Shown: piece after piece, positions 27,601-34,741 of the stretch | How positions within the stretch are numbered: the stretch's first letter is position 1 | Layout of the letters: the number at the start of each line of letters is the position of its first letter | DNA from: DASYML01 sp036009045 | GTDB lineage: Bacteria; Acidobacteriota; Blastocatellia; Pyrinomonadales; Pyrinomonadaceae | Reading direction: 5' to 3' | Length of the DNA stretch: 45,860 nucleotides | NCBI GenBank assembly: GCA_036009045.1 | Contig: DASYML010000121.1 | Coordinates: 1-45,860, forward strand | Made by a program: the position numbers and the translations under genes | The notes under the pieces: generated by a model | What the model was told of the DNA's origin: nothing | Databases searched by the model: none | The model's input: the letters and a program-made list of their open reading frames with translations, nothing else

Positions 27601-27802
27601 CAACATGGATGCCGAACGCCGCGAGCGTCTCGCGCAGCAGATCGGACAGGTCGCGCACTTCGACCAACTCTTCGTCATCTCTCACGACGATACCTTTGAA
27701 GAATCTGTGGACCACATCATCCACATCGAAAGGCAAAAGGATGAGAGCGTGAAGATTGAAGAGACGAAAGATGAAGAGTTAGAGACGAAGGCCGAAGGAT
27801 GA
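24698..27802 (+). CDS. SbcC/Rad50-like SMC-family ATPase
   Basis: A 1034-residue DNA-repair ATPase. N-terminal part: VELENIKSYEHRVFSFEPGLTAITGENGAGKTTILEAISWALF (Walker A at about residues 33-40), then LFSTAIGVPQGTFTADFLRPANQRKAAFDKLL. Long Arg/Glu/Ala-rich coiled coils fill about residues 190-515 and 530-880. At the middle, where Rad50 has the CxxC zinc hook, there is Cys516-Pro...Cys523 (CX6C), a widened hook. The C-terminal lobe has the signature FPNLSGGEQMAAALSVRLALLK, Walker B IAFFDEPTVNMDAERR and the D/H-loop LFVISHDDTFEESVDHII. It should process DNA ends with an SbcD/Mre11 nuclease, which is not adjacent here. Its last four bases overlap the start of the RNase H gene (ATGA). Confidence 0.9.
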   Translation: MHVTRVELENIKSYEHRVFSFEPGLTAITGENGAGKTTILEAISWALFDTLEYSKDDFLRRGAKKGHVRVTFLSDVDERLYTVYRDTGTNYHIYDQREGLRIAEKKTDVSAKLRELLGIELGTDIKALFSTAIGVPQGTFTADFLRPANQRKAAFDKLLKVEEYRDSAENLLATVHLIRERMAEARGKIEGAEGQLARYDELEAEHQTAAEHVRELSAMLDGLNNEIAERALSVAAMERAEAVLSEATQRAGRLEVARDHAIRRSEDVRVLRDAAQAALARQSAVEADHRTHLEALNLLRELEAERARRDKLRTEAERVTRLLLSAASDVRRLEDALARAVQAGASVAALEPEILVQEESERERERLRDLRARAISAGERLAQLDAELKELRAQHTQTKERLKESEKGQGAPERLESLANERLGIETALSKAEKAATSLLHLTNQRKDVEREALRLRREIAAREKEIADLERRSAKAADAGRLTTRETELSEQLARLRAEIAHDEKFHKEVKNGLCPILSERCLNIGADQTLEDYFQDQFAANTAQLGVLEKERASLGLAVREAREAQMHVSKLESMRAQTMNERALLAERDGSLARIDTEIAQLPPAGRAHLNELKAQLSGIDLELIALREAALRYAELKPLQQRLKEIEQEGIRRKDERASVAAIADAVGGLEKEIAETEGRLRELKDPRGRAAALRQEALREAALSREAAGARDAHRSLETQAQSLNTQLEPFSQLDAKWEQARARRDLTMAAHREYLSSETLAATLPARQSELEKALEEAARAAREASEAQEEYRSAAAAYNREQHITEQAALSGARERAAATSAQLEAATTREASLAAELSRLSLVRDQMREEFRALENLRELNDATEFIRDTLKKAGPIVTESYLYNISIEANQLFREITGEAGRALRWSREYEIMLEEEGHERSFPNLSGGEQMAAALSVRLALLKQLSDIRIAFFDEPTVNMDAERRERLAQQIGQVAHFDQLFVISHDDTFEESVDHIIHIERQKDESVKIEETKDEELETKAEG

Positions 27803-28299
27803 AAACTGTGACCATCGTGTGTGACGGGTCGAGCCTGGGCAACGGGCAGGCTTTGACGCGCGCGGCGGGCGTGGCGCTCCTGGGCTATCGCGGCGTGTGG
27901 CGCGCGGTCGGCGGCTATCTGGGCGCGGCGACCAACCAGCAGGCGGAGATTGCCGCTGCCGCGCTCGGACTCGAAGCCTTGCGCGAGCCTTGTCGCGTGC
28001 GCGTCGTGACCGATTCGCGTTACGTGGTCGAGACGATGTCCGGGCGCTTTCGTCGTAAGTCGAACCCGGATTGGTGGGCCAGATTGGACCAGGCCGCGTC
28101 TCCTCACAAGATTACATGGGAATGGGCCAAGGGACACGCGGGCCACGTCGTACAGGAAGCGGCGGACCGCGCCGCACGCCGCATCGCCGCGCTCGGACGT
28201 GTGGACGAAAGCATCTTACGCGATGCCGTGGACCAGGTCGGAACCGTGGAAATTGCGGAATCACCAATTGCGGATTGCGGATTGCAGATTGCGGATTGA
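27799..28299 (+). CDS. Ribonuclease H-fold nuclease (RNase HI-like)
   Basis: A 166-residue protein overlapping the SbcC-like gene by 4 bp. RNase HI residues are present in order: Asp in VCDGSSLGN, Glu in ATNQQAEIAAAALGLEAL, Asp in VVTDSRYVVETM, and the final Asp in WEWAKGHAGHVVQEAADRAARR with the preceding His. It should cut RNA in RNA-DNA hybrids. The recognised domain ends near residue 150; the last 13 residues (SPIADCGLQIAD) and stop are encoded by the GGATTGC arm of a family A hairpin, so the tail is unlikely to be functional. Co-transcription with an SbcC-like ATPase suggests a replication or repair context. Confidence 0.85.
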   Translation: MKTVTIVCDGSSLGNGQALTRAAGVALLGYRGVWRAVGGYLGAATNQQAEIAAAALGLEALREPCRVRVVTDSRYVVETMSGRFRRKSNPDWWARLDQAASPHKITWEWAKGHAGHVVQEAADRAARRIAALGRVDESILRDAVDQVGTVEIAESPIADCGLQIAD

Positions 28300-28385
28300 A
28301 AGAAAAAGCATCCAACCTCTTTACGCCTTCGTTAATCCGCCATCCGAATTCCGCAATCCGCATTTGATGATTCCGCAATTCCGAT
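28256..28385. repeat. Intergenic hairpin, family A, overlapping the RNase H 3' end
   Basis: Left arm of tandem GGATTGC words (28268-28298) encodes the RNase H tail; the right arm (AATCCGCCATCCGAATTCCGC, then AATCCGC and ATTCCGCAATTCCG) runs to 28385. The next gene starts 40 bp later. Confidence 0.8.
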
Positions 28386-28424
28386 GGCTCGCTTTCGCTT
28401 CACATCATCCTTATAATTTGCTTT

Positions 28425-30398
28425 ATGTTTAGGCGACGCATCTTCGCCGTGGCTCTCACGCGCTGCGTCCTGCTCATGCTGGCAGGAGTGTTTGTATTGC
28501 CTGCGGCGCGCGCACAGACGCGCGGATGGCTGTGGCAGAATCCTCTGCCGCAGGGCAACGCCATCTCCGCCGTACGCTTTGCTAAAGATAAAACGCACGG
28601 GTGGGCGGTCGGCTCCGACGGGGCGATACTGCGTACGGAGGACGGCGGCTTTGCATGGGAGATGCAAGTCTCGCAGGTCTCTTCGACGCTGTACGGGCTG
28701 TTCGTGAAGGATGAGAAGCGTGCGCTGGTGGTCGGCGCGCGGGGCGTCGTGTTGACGACGACGAACGGCGGCGAGAGATGGACCATCAGGCAGACGGGCA
28801 GCCGCGAACATCTCTACAGCGTCGCCTTCGCTCCAGATGATACTTCTCGCGGGTGGGCCGTGGGAACTCATGGAGTCATTCTCAAGACCGTTGACGGCGG
28901 ACTCAACTGGTCGCCTTTGGAGAGCAACACGAAGGCTCATCTCTACTCTGTTTCCTTCTCTGATAAGCAGACGGGAGCGGCGGTCGGCGAACGCGGCACG
29001 CTGCTCCTGACTCATGACGGCGGCGCGCACTGGCAGCCGCAAAAGGATACTGGCGAGACGACGCTGACGGGCGTGGCTTTCACTTCCGCAAAGCACGCGG
29101 TGGCGCTCGGACCCGGTGGCCGCGTCCTGCGCACCGATGATGGGGGCGAACACTGGACCAGTATTACTTTGCTGACGGGCAGCGACCTTTTCTCCGTCTC
29201 CTTTGCGGATGAGCGACGCGGTTGGGCCGCTGGCGAGAGGGGCGTCGTGATGATGACGGGCGACGGGGGCACGACGTGGCTGCCCGTTAATATCAGGACC
29301 AGCCCGCGACTGACGAGCGTTTATTTCGCGGACGGGGAAACGGGATGGGCTGCGGGCGGTGATGGATTGGTCCTGCGGACGGATGACGGCGGCTTCGCCT
29401 GGAGGCGTTTGACAGAAGGCGGGCGCGACGATCTGGCGGACATCTTCTTCTTGGATAACGCGCGCGGGTGGGCCGTCGGCTCGCGCGGCAGGATTCTCTA
29501 TACGAGTTCGGGCGGAAGCAGTTGGACCGTGCGCCCCTCCGAGACTAACGCGCGTTTGAACGCCGTCACTTTCATCAACGAGACTAACGGCTGGGTCGTC
29601 GGAGAGAGAGGTCTTATCCTGCGTTCAAAGACCGGCGGCATCATCTGGACGCCTGTCCCTTCAGGCTCGACGGATGACCTGCTCGGGGTCCAGTTCGCCA
29701 CACAGACGCAGGGCTGGATAGTCGGCGCGCGCGGCACGATTCTACACACCGAAGACGGCGGCGAGACGTGGCACTTCCAGCGCGCTAACACGGAGGCTTG
29801 GCTCGAAGACGTGCGTCTGACGGACGCGTTGCACGGCGTGGCGGTCGGCTCCGGCGGAACCGTCCTGCGTACCGATGACGGCGGCGAGCACTGGCAGCGC
29901 GTCAAGTTGAATTTGAAAGAGTGGCTTTATGCGATCGCGTTCGCGGATGCGCAACGCGGCTACATCGTCGGCGAGAAAGGCATCATCCTCCGCACGGATG
30001 ACGGCGGCGCAACCTGGAAGGACCAGGAAAGCGGCATCAAGACCAACCTCTTCTCCGTGGCGGTCGCCGCACGCGAAGATGCGCTCATCTCCGGCGATCA
30101 GGGCCGCGTCCTATACACAAAGGACGGCGGCGAGACGTGGGAACTACAGTCAACCATCACGAGCGTGCCGCTCTTCTCCATAGCCTATCGCGGCGGCTCT
30201 GACGCCTGGGTGGCAGGTCGCGGCGGAGCCATCCTGCGTCGCGCGGGCGATGTCGCCACAGTCAAAATCCCCAAACCCAAACTCCCGCCAGCCCTGCGCG
30301 GTAAGCCCAATCTCCAAAGAGCCAACGCCCCCCAAGCGCCCCTCATCGTTGACGACGGAGACATCCCCCGCGCCGTCCCCCCGGACAAGAGACCGTAA
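28425..30398 (+). CDS. Secreted YCF48/BNR-repeat protein, 14 propeller blades
   Basis: A 657-residue exported protein: basic start, hydrophobic segment (about 9-26), cut at ARA-Q near residue 28. The mature part consists of 14 tandem repeats of about 43 residues with consensus GWAVGxxGxILRTxDGGxxW; thirteen are complete and the last (AWVAGRGGAILRRAGD) is partial. YCF48 is known as a photosystem II assembly factor in phototrophs, but the repeat is widespread in non-phototrophs, where such proteins are secreted and of unknown role. Fourteen blades fit two stacked seven-bladed propellers. The final 35 residues are Pro/Lys-rich. It ends against a convergent gene with a hairpin between. Confidence 0.9.
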   Translation: MFRRRIFAVALTRCVLLMLAGVFVLPAARAQTRGWLWQNPLPQGNAISAVRFAKDKTHGWAVGSDGAILRTEDGGFAWEMQVSQVSSTLYGLFVKDEKRALVVGARGVVLTTTNGGERWTIRQTGSREHLYSVAFAPDDTSRGWAVGTHGVILKTVDGGLNWSPLESNTKAHLYSVSFSDKQTGAAVGERGTLLLTHDGGAHWQPQKDTGETTLTGVAFTSAKHAVALGPGGRVLRTDDGGEHWTSITLLTGSDLFSVSFADERRGWAAGERGVVMMTGDGGTTWLPVNIRTSPRLTSVYFADGETGWAAGGDGLVLRTDDGGFAWRRLTEGGRDDLADIFFLDNARGWAVGSRGRILYTSSGGSSWTVRPSETNARLNAVTFINETNGWVVGERGLILRSKTGGIIWTPVPSGSTDDLLGVQFATQTQGWIVGARGTILHTEDGGETWHFQRANTEAWLEDVRLTDALHGVAVGSGGTVLRTDDGGEHWQRVKLNLKEWLYAIAFADAQRGYIVGEKGIILRTDDGGATWKDQESGIKTNLFSVAVAAREDALISGDQGRVLYTKDGGETWELQSTITSVPLFSIAYRGGSDAWVAGRGGAILRRAGDVATVKIPKPKLPPALRGKPNLQRANAPQAPLIVDDGDIPRAVPPDKRP

Positions 30399-30400
30399 AG

Positions 30401-30535
30401 GCAGTGATGAGTGACAAGTGACGAGTGACAAGCTAAAGACAAGTGATGAGTGATGAGTAAAAGCTTGTCTCTTATCTCTCATCACTCATGACCCATCACT
30501 CATCACTGCTTTTTCTTGCTTGTCACTCGTCACTG
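30401..30535. repeat. Intergenic hairpin, family B, between convergent genes
   Basis: Left arm GCAGTGATGAGTGACAAGTG..., right arm ending CTTGTCACTCGTCACTGC. It contains a second nested pair (AGTGATGAGTGATGAGT / ACTCATCACT). It fills the whole gap between the YCF48-like gene and the convergent peptidase gene and supplies the TGA stop of the latter. Confidence 0.85.
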
Positions 30536-32473
30536 CTTTTCGAGTTCAAAATCTTTCGGGACGAATTCGACGGCGATGATTTCGCCGTCTGTTTTGGTGC
30601 GGGGGTCTCTGGCGGGGCGGTAGGTGACGACGACGTGGTTGGCGGGGTGGCGCGCGCCGCAGCTAATCTCTCCGGCGACCTCGCCCGTGTAAGAGATGAA
30701 GGAGAGGTGTGTGAAATCGGGTGCGTGCAAGTTGAGCGTGCGCTCGCCTGCTTTGAAGTTGAAGACGATGTCCTTTGGCCCACAATCAATACTCAAGAGC
30801 AGGGCGCGCAAGTGTTCCTCGCCCGCGCCCGGTTTTCTCAAGACTCTTTGCAGCGAGGCATTCAACTCGGCCTTCTCATCAAGCGGATGTGAGGACGAAG
30901 GTTCGGCGTTTGAACTGCCGTCCGCGAGATTATCTTTCTCCAGGGCTTTAAAGCGGGCCACTTGCTCTTCACGGCTCTTGAGCGAATCCAGCAGCGCCTG
31001 TGCATGCGCGCGCAGGTCCGGGTCCGCGTTGTTGCGAATCATCGGTTCGAGAGTCGCGCGAGCGGTCTTGAAATCTTCCTTACGCATGTATAGCTGGGCG
31101 AGGACGAAGCTGTATTCCTGCTTGCCGGGCGAGAGGGCCAGCGCGTCCAGGAGCATCTTGATGGATTCGTCAATCTCTTCATTCCTGACCAGGTTGATGA
31201 AGGCGAGCAGACGATACGACTCCGCGAAATCCGGCTTGAGCGCGATGGCCTTCTTCAGTTCAGCGCGCATCTTCAACGCAGTTTCATCCGGGTAGCCCAT
31301 GATCATCTGTGATTGGCCCATGCCCTCACGGCTCAGCGCGAACGCGTAGTAATAATGGACCAGATAACTCTGCGCGTCGGCGGCGACGGCGCGTTCCAGT
31401 GATTTGCGCGCTTCAGCGAAGCGTCCCTGGCGGACGCGCAACATGCCGAGCGAGGCGTGGGCCATCGCCAGATCAGGGTCTTGCGCGAGCGCCTGTTGGA
31501 GACGCGTCAACGCATCGTCGAGCCTATTGGTGTGCAGCAAGAGGTCTCCCAGATAGGCTTGCGCTTCAGCTTCGGAGACGGCGGCGTTCTGCATTCCCGC
31601 GTCCGTTTCCAGTTTCTGGTCCAGAGTCGCGGCGAGCAGCGGATATGTATTGCGCCCGATGTAATTCTGCAACTCTTTTTCCATCGCTTCAAAGCTCGTC
31701 TGGAAAGCCTGCTGGAAGGCGTTTTCGACCGAAGCGCCCGCGCTCAACAGATCAATGAAATGTCCGAGTTGATGTTGGCGCTGTCCCTTGTTGCCGAGAA
31801 GAAGATAATGGACCAGCGCCCAGGATTCTGCGTAGAAGACGCCACGCTTATCGCCTTCATTGTAGTGCGGCGACTTGTAATCCACGGCGAAGAGGGCGCG
31901 CAGCGGCAGCATTTTCTGATCGCGCAGGTAGAGCACATGATTCGAGATGACTTTGCCGAGCAGGACCTGGCTCTCGCCTTCGCTGGCGTCAAACGTGCTG
32001 TAATATTCCGCCAGCCCTTCGTTGAACCAGAGCGGGATACCGTGACCCAGAGTGTTATTCAGGAGCAGGTGTACGTACTCGTGAAAGATGACCCTGTAGG
32101 CATCCTCTCCGCGCCCTTCTGTGGTGAGCGTGATGTAGTTGACATCCTCGCCGGGCTGAAAATATCCGCTCACGCTCTGTATCGGCTTGAAAGGCTTGTA
32201 GGAGCTATCGCTCTTAAAGACGATGACGGTCGTCGCCACAGGCGAGTTGAATTTCAGCTTGGGGAAGAGGCGCGAAAACACTTCGCGGAACTTTTCCAAA
32301 CGCACCGCCACCCCGCGTATCTCTTTCTCGCTCGCGTTACCCACCAGGAAAAAGTTCTTCGACCGCACGCTGGTCCAATTATCCTTCGCTATCGTCGTCG
32401 CCGCTAAAGCCTGCGGCCCAATCGCCAGCAAGAGGCACAAGGCCATGACGATGACGAGAGAAATCCTTTTCAT
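30530..32473 (-). CDS. Secreted peptidase-MA-like metallopeptidase with TPR domain
   Basis: Start at 32473 (MKRISLVIVM): GGAG lies 9 bp upstream and a signal peptide follows directly (cut at ALA-A near residue 24); longer frames have no such support. The 647-residue protein has a gluzincin-type zinc site: His131-Glu132-Tyr-Val-His135 and, about 20 residues on, the Glu of PLWFNEGLAEYYSTF. This matches the peptidase MA-like family. From about residue 290 come TPR helices (AQAYLGDLLLHTNRLDDALTRLQQALAQDPDLAMAHASLGML). The end (about 560-645) is a small beta domain. It is likely a periplasmic or surface protease or a pseudo-enzyme; the substrate is unknown. The CAG-TGA end is part of the hairpin arm at 30401-30535. 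Confidence 0.85.
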   Translation of the reverse strand: MKRISLVIVMALCLLLAIGPQALAATTIAKDNWTSVRSKNFFLVGNASEKEIRGVAVRLEKFREVFSRLFPKLKFNSPVATTVIVFKSDSSYKPFKPIQSVSGYFQPGEDVNYITLTTEGRGEDAYRVIFHEYVHLLLNNTLGHGIPLWFNEGLAEYYSTFDASEGESQVLLGKVISNHVLYLRDQKMLPLRALFAVDYKSPHYNEGDKRGVFYAESWALVHYLLLGNKGQRQHQLGHFIDLLSAGASVENAFQQAFQTSFEAMEKELQNYIGRNTYPLLAATLDQKLETDAGMQNAAVSEAEAQAYLGDLLLHTNRLDDALTRLQQALAQDPDLAMAHASLGMLRVRQGRFAEARKSLERAVAADAQSYLVHYYYAFALSREGMGQSQMIMGYPDETALKMRAELKKAIALKPDFAESYRLLAFINLVRNEEIDESIKMLLDALALSPGKQEYSFVLAQLYMRKEDFKTARATLEPMIRNNADPDLRAHAQALLDSLKSREEQVARFKALEKDNLADGSSNAEPSSSHPLDEKAELNASLQRVLRKPGAGEEHLRALLLSIDCGPKDIVFNFKAGERTLNLHAPDFTHLSFISYTGEVAGEISCGARHPANHVVVTYRPARDPRTKTDGEIIAVEFVPKDFELEKQ

Positions 32474-32661
32474 CAACTGCATCTCCGTTCGATGATGATA
32501 ACAGACGTGAGAACAATCTCCGTTTTGAGCGGAGTTAAAATCGGGGAGGACATCGAAACCCAGCGCCGTTTCAGCATGCGCACAGATTAAGCTAACGTCC
32601 AAAATAAAATATACGGACGGGCCATCAATGCTGTCAAACCTGATAGAGATGCGGGCGGGTG

Positions 32662-33417
32662 TTAGAAGCTGAGTTGCGTTGCGGCGTCCTGGTCTACGAG
32701 CCAGGTGAGTTTGCCGCCGTGGGTGGGGCGGACCATGCGTGCGGGCCAGGCGTGTGGGTCGGCGTCGCCTTCGAGGATAGCGTGGAGGGCGGCGGCCTTG
32801 GCCTCGCCGGAGACGAGGAAAATAATGTTCGCGGCGTCGTTGATGACGCGCGGGGTGAGCGTCAGGCGATGCACCCTGAGCTTTTCGACGTAGGGAGCGG
32901 CGACGAGATGCTCTTTGTCGTCAAGCGTGGGTGAATGAGGGAAGAGCGAGGCCGTGTGGCCGTCGTCGCCCATGCCGAGCAGTATCAAGCTGAAGCGTCC
33001 CGCGCGTGCGGCCAGATGTTGTCCGAGTTGTGAAGTGTAAGCGGCGGCGGCGCTGGACGGTTCGTCTTCGCCGCGCATGCGGTGTATGTGTTGCGGCGGT
33101 AAGGGAACGTGGTCCAGTAAGGTCTCGCGCGCCATGCGATAGTTGCTCTGCTCATCGGTCGGCGGCACGCATCTCTCGTCGCTCCAGAAGACGTGCGTGC
33201 GCGCCCACGCCGCATACTCTTCGTGCGCCTCGCTCGCCAGCCGCGCATAGAGCGCTTTGGGCGTCGAACCGCCGGAGAGGGCGACTGTAAAATCGCCGTC
33301 GCGGGTAATGCTTTCGTAGGCCGTGGCGATGAATAGTTCGGCGGCACGCGCGCTCAAATCCGTGAGGTCGTGCCAGACTTCGACGCGCGCTCCCTGTTTC
33401 TGAAAAGTAATCATCAA
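32662..33417 (-). CDS. pgl: 6-phosphogluconolactonase
   Basis: A 251-residue cytosolic enzyme that hydrolyses 6-phosphogluconolactone, the second step of the oxidative pentose-phosphate path. Family marks are FTVALSGGSTPKALYARLA (residues about 41-60), VFWSDERCVPPTDEQSNYRMARE (about 75-97) and ILLGMGDDGHTASLFPHSP (about 143-161), where the His and Asp are catalytic. Its ATG overlaps the end of opcA by 4 bp, so it is the last gene of gnd-zwf-opcA-pgl. Confidence 0.95.
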   Translation of the reverse strand: MMITFQKQGARVEVWHDLTDLSARAAELFIATAYESITRDGDFTVALSGGSTPKALYARLASEAHEEYAAWARTHVFWSDERCVPPTDEQSNYRMARETLLDHVPLPPQHIHRMRGEDEPSSAAAAYTSQLGQHLAARAGRFSLILLGMGDDGHTASLFPHSPTLDDKEHLVAAPYVEKLRVHRLTLTPRVINDAANIIFLVSGEAKAAALHAILEGDADPHAWPARMVRPTHGGKLTWLVDQDAATQLSF

Positions 33418-34601
33418 AGCCTCAACAGGGTGGCGGCGGTCCTCAGCGCCTCTTCGTAGACGCCATCGTGATCTATGATTTCCAGTTCGCGTCCAAGCAG
33501 CACGGCGGCGCTCCTGTTTCTCACCTTGAGCACGCGCGCGCCTTGCACGTCTTCGCCTCTCACCACCTGCGTCTCAAGGTACAGGCCGTCTTGGCTGCGC
33601 GAGACGACGAAGGTCGAAGCTGCGCCGTCGGATTCGGTTTTCAACTCGACGCGCGCCAGTCGTCCGGGCTTCATCTCTGGCCGCGACACGAGCCGGAACA
33701 ACAGTTCGAGACGACGACCATCTTTCTCCAGGAGCAACGCGCGTGTGCTCTCATTCAACGACTGGTCCAATTCATCTGGCGACGAGTGCCAGCCGAGACG
33801 GCTCGCCAGCCACCCAGCCATCATCAACGCCTGCGGTGCGAGGTGCGCCCCGCTCAGCTTCGACGCGGGCGCGACGTACTCGATCATCACCTGACTAATT
33901 CGTTCAAGCGCGGGCCTGTATTCCATGACATCGTAAAAGCTCGCCAGCAGCGCGCGCCAGGAGGTCAGCCGCGACCAGTTGAGATCGCTAAGCGCGACAT
34001 CCGAAGCACGCTTGCGCGACAAGAGCCGGAGCAGCGCGGCCATCTCCGCGAGAGGGTTTTGGAACCTGGTGGAATCCACCACGACGCGATCCGCCGCGCG
34101 GCTGAGACTCTGAAAGACCTCATCATCCGGGCGCAGTGCATCCTGCCAGTCGAGGAAGATAGGCAGGTCAGAGACGAGCAAAGGCGTCGCCGCGCTTGGC
34201 AACTCCGCTGTATAGCGCCCGCATGCTTTGAGCGTGACCTGCTCGCAGCACACGCGCCGCCCGCCCGCATCACTGGAGTCAGGGCAGAAAGTAGAGACAG
34301 ACATCTTTATATCCTGGTCCTCTTTCTCTCTTTCCGCGACCATCAACAACGCGCGGCAGGGATGGCTGGTCGTCACGTCGGAGAGGATGTCATTGACCCC
34401 GCTCGCGGCCTCGGCGCTCGTCACGTAGAACATCAGATTCAAAACGCGCGCGCGCATCAACGCGCCGTTCTCATCATCGCCCGCCGGAGCAGCGCCCGCC
34501 TTCTCCCGCCACAAAGCATTGAGCGCCGTCTCGACCGCCTCCACGTCCAGCGTCGCCTTGACCGGAATCTCCTGCTGAATGAAATGTATATTCTGGTCCA
34601 T
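33414..34601 (-). CDS. opcA: Glucose-6-phosphate dehydrogenase assembly protein OpcA
   Basis: Start at 34601 (MDQNIHFIQQ); no Shine-Dalgarno is seen because a family C hairpin arm ends 5 bp upstream. The 395-residue protein carries OpcA signatures: ARVLNLMFYVTSAEAAS near the start, then HPCRALLMV, and the Cys-containing block VCCEQVTLKACGRY followed by PLLVSDLPIFLDWQ. In cyanobacteria and actinobacteria OpcA activates the dehydrogenase made from the neighbouring zwf, sometimes under redox control. Position between zwf and pgl supports the same role here. A long open frame on the opposite strand (33468-34607) is a by-product of base composition. Confidence 0.92.
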   Translation of the reverse strand: MDQNIHFIQQEIPVKATLDVEAVETALNALWREKAGAAPAGDDENGALMRARVLNLMFYVTSAEAASGVNDILSDVTTSHPCRALLMVAEREKEDQDIKMSVSTFCPDSSDAGGRRVCCEQVTLKACGRYTAELPSAATPLLVSDLPIFLDWQDALRPDDEVFQSLSRAADRVVVDSTRFQNPLAEMAALLRLLSRKRASDVALSDLNWSRLTSWRALLASFYDVMEYRPALERISQVMIEYVAPASKLSGAHLAPQALMMAGWLASRLGWHSSPDELDQSLNESTRALLLEKDGRRLELLFRLVSRPEMKPGRLARVELKTESDGAASTFVVSRSQDGLYLETQVVRGEDVQGARVLKVRNRSAAVLLGRELEIIDHDGVYEEALRTAATLLRL

Positions 34602-34605
34602 AATT

Positions 34606-34738
34606 AAGAGCAAGGATGGAAAGCAAGGATGAAGGCGTGAGGCGGAAGGATGAGAGTGTGGCTCTTCAAGCTGAATAGTTTGTCTTTCATAGCTTTTCTT
34701 TCATCCTTCATCCTTCCGCCTTCCTACCTCATCCTGGC
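34606..34738. repeat. Intergenic hairpin, family C, filling the zwf-opcA gap
   Basis: Arms of GGATGAA / TTCATCC words with GGCGGAAGGATGAGAG / CTTCCGCC pairs. The loop GTGTGGCTCTTCAAGCTGAATAG followed by TTTGTCTTTCATAGC links it to the C copy at 24331 and to family D loops. It occupies all of the space between the two genes. Confidence 0.85.
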
Positions 34739-34741
34739 CTT

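Noticed and set aside
33468..34607. Long open frame (379 codons) on the plus strand opposite opcA
   Set aside because: It has no recognisable domain and mirrors opcA, which has clear family motifs; GC-rich genes often leave open antisense frames.
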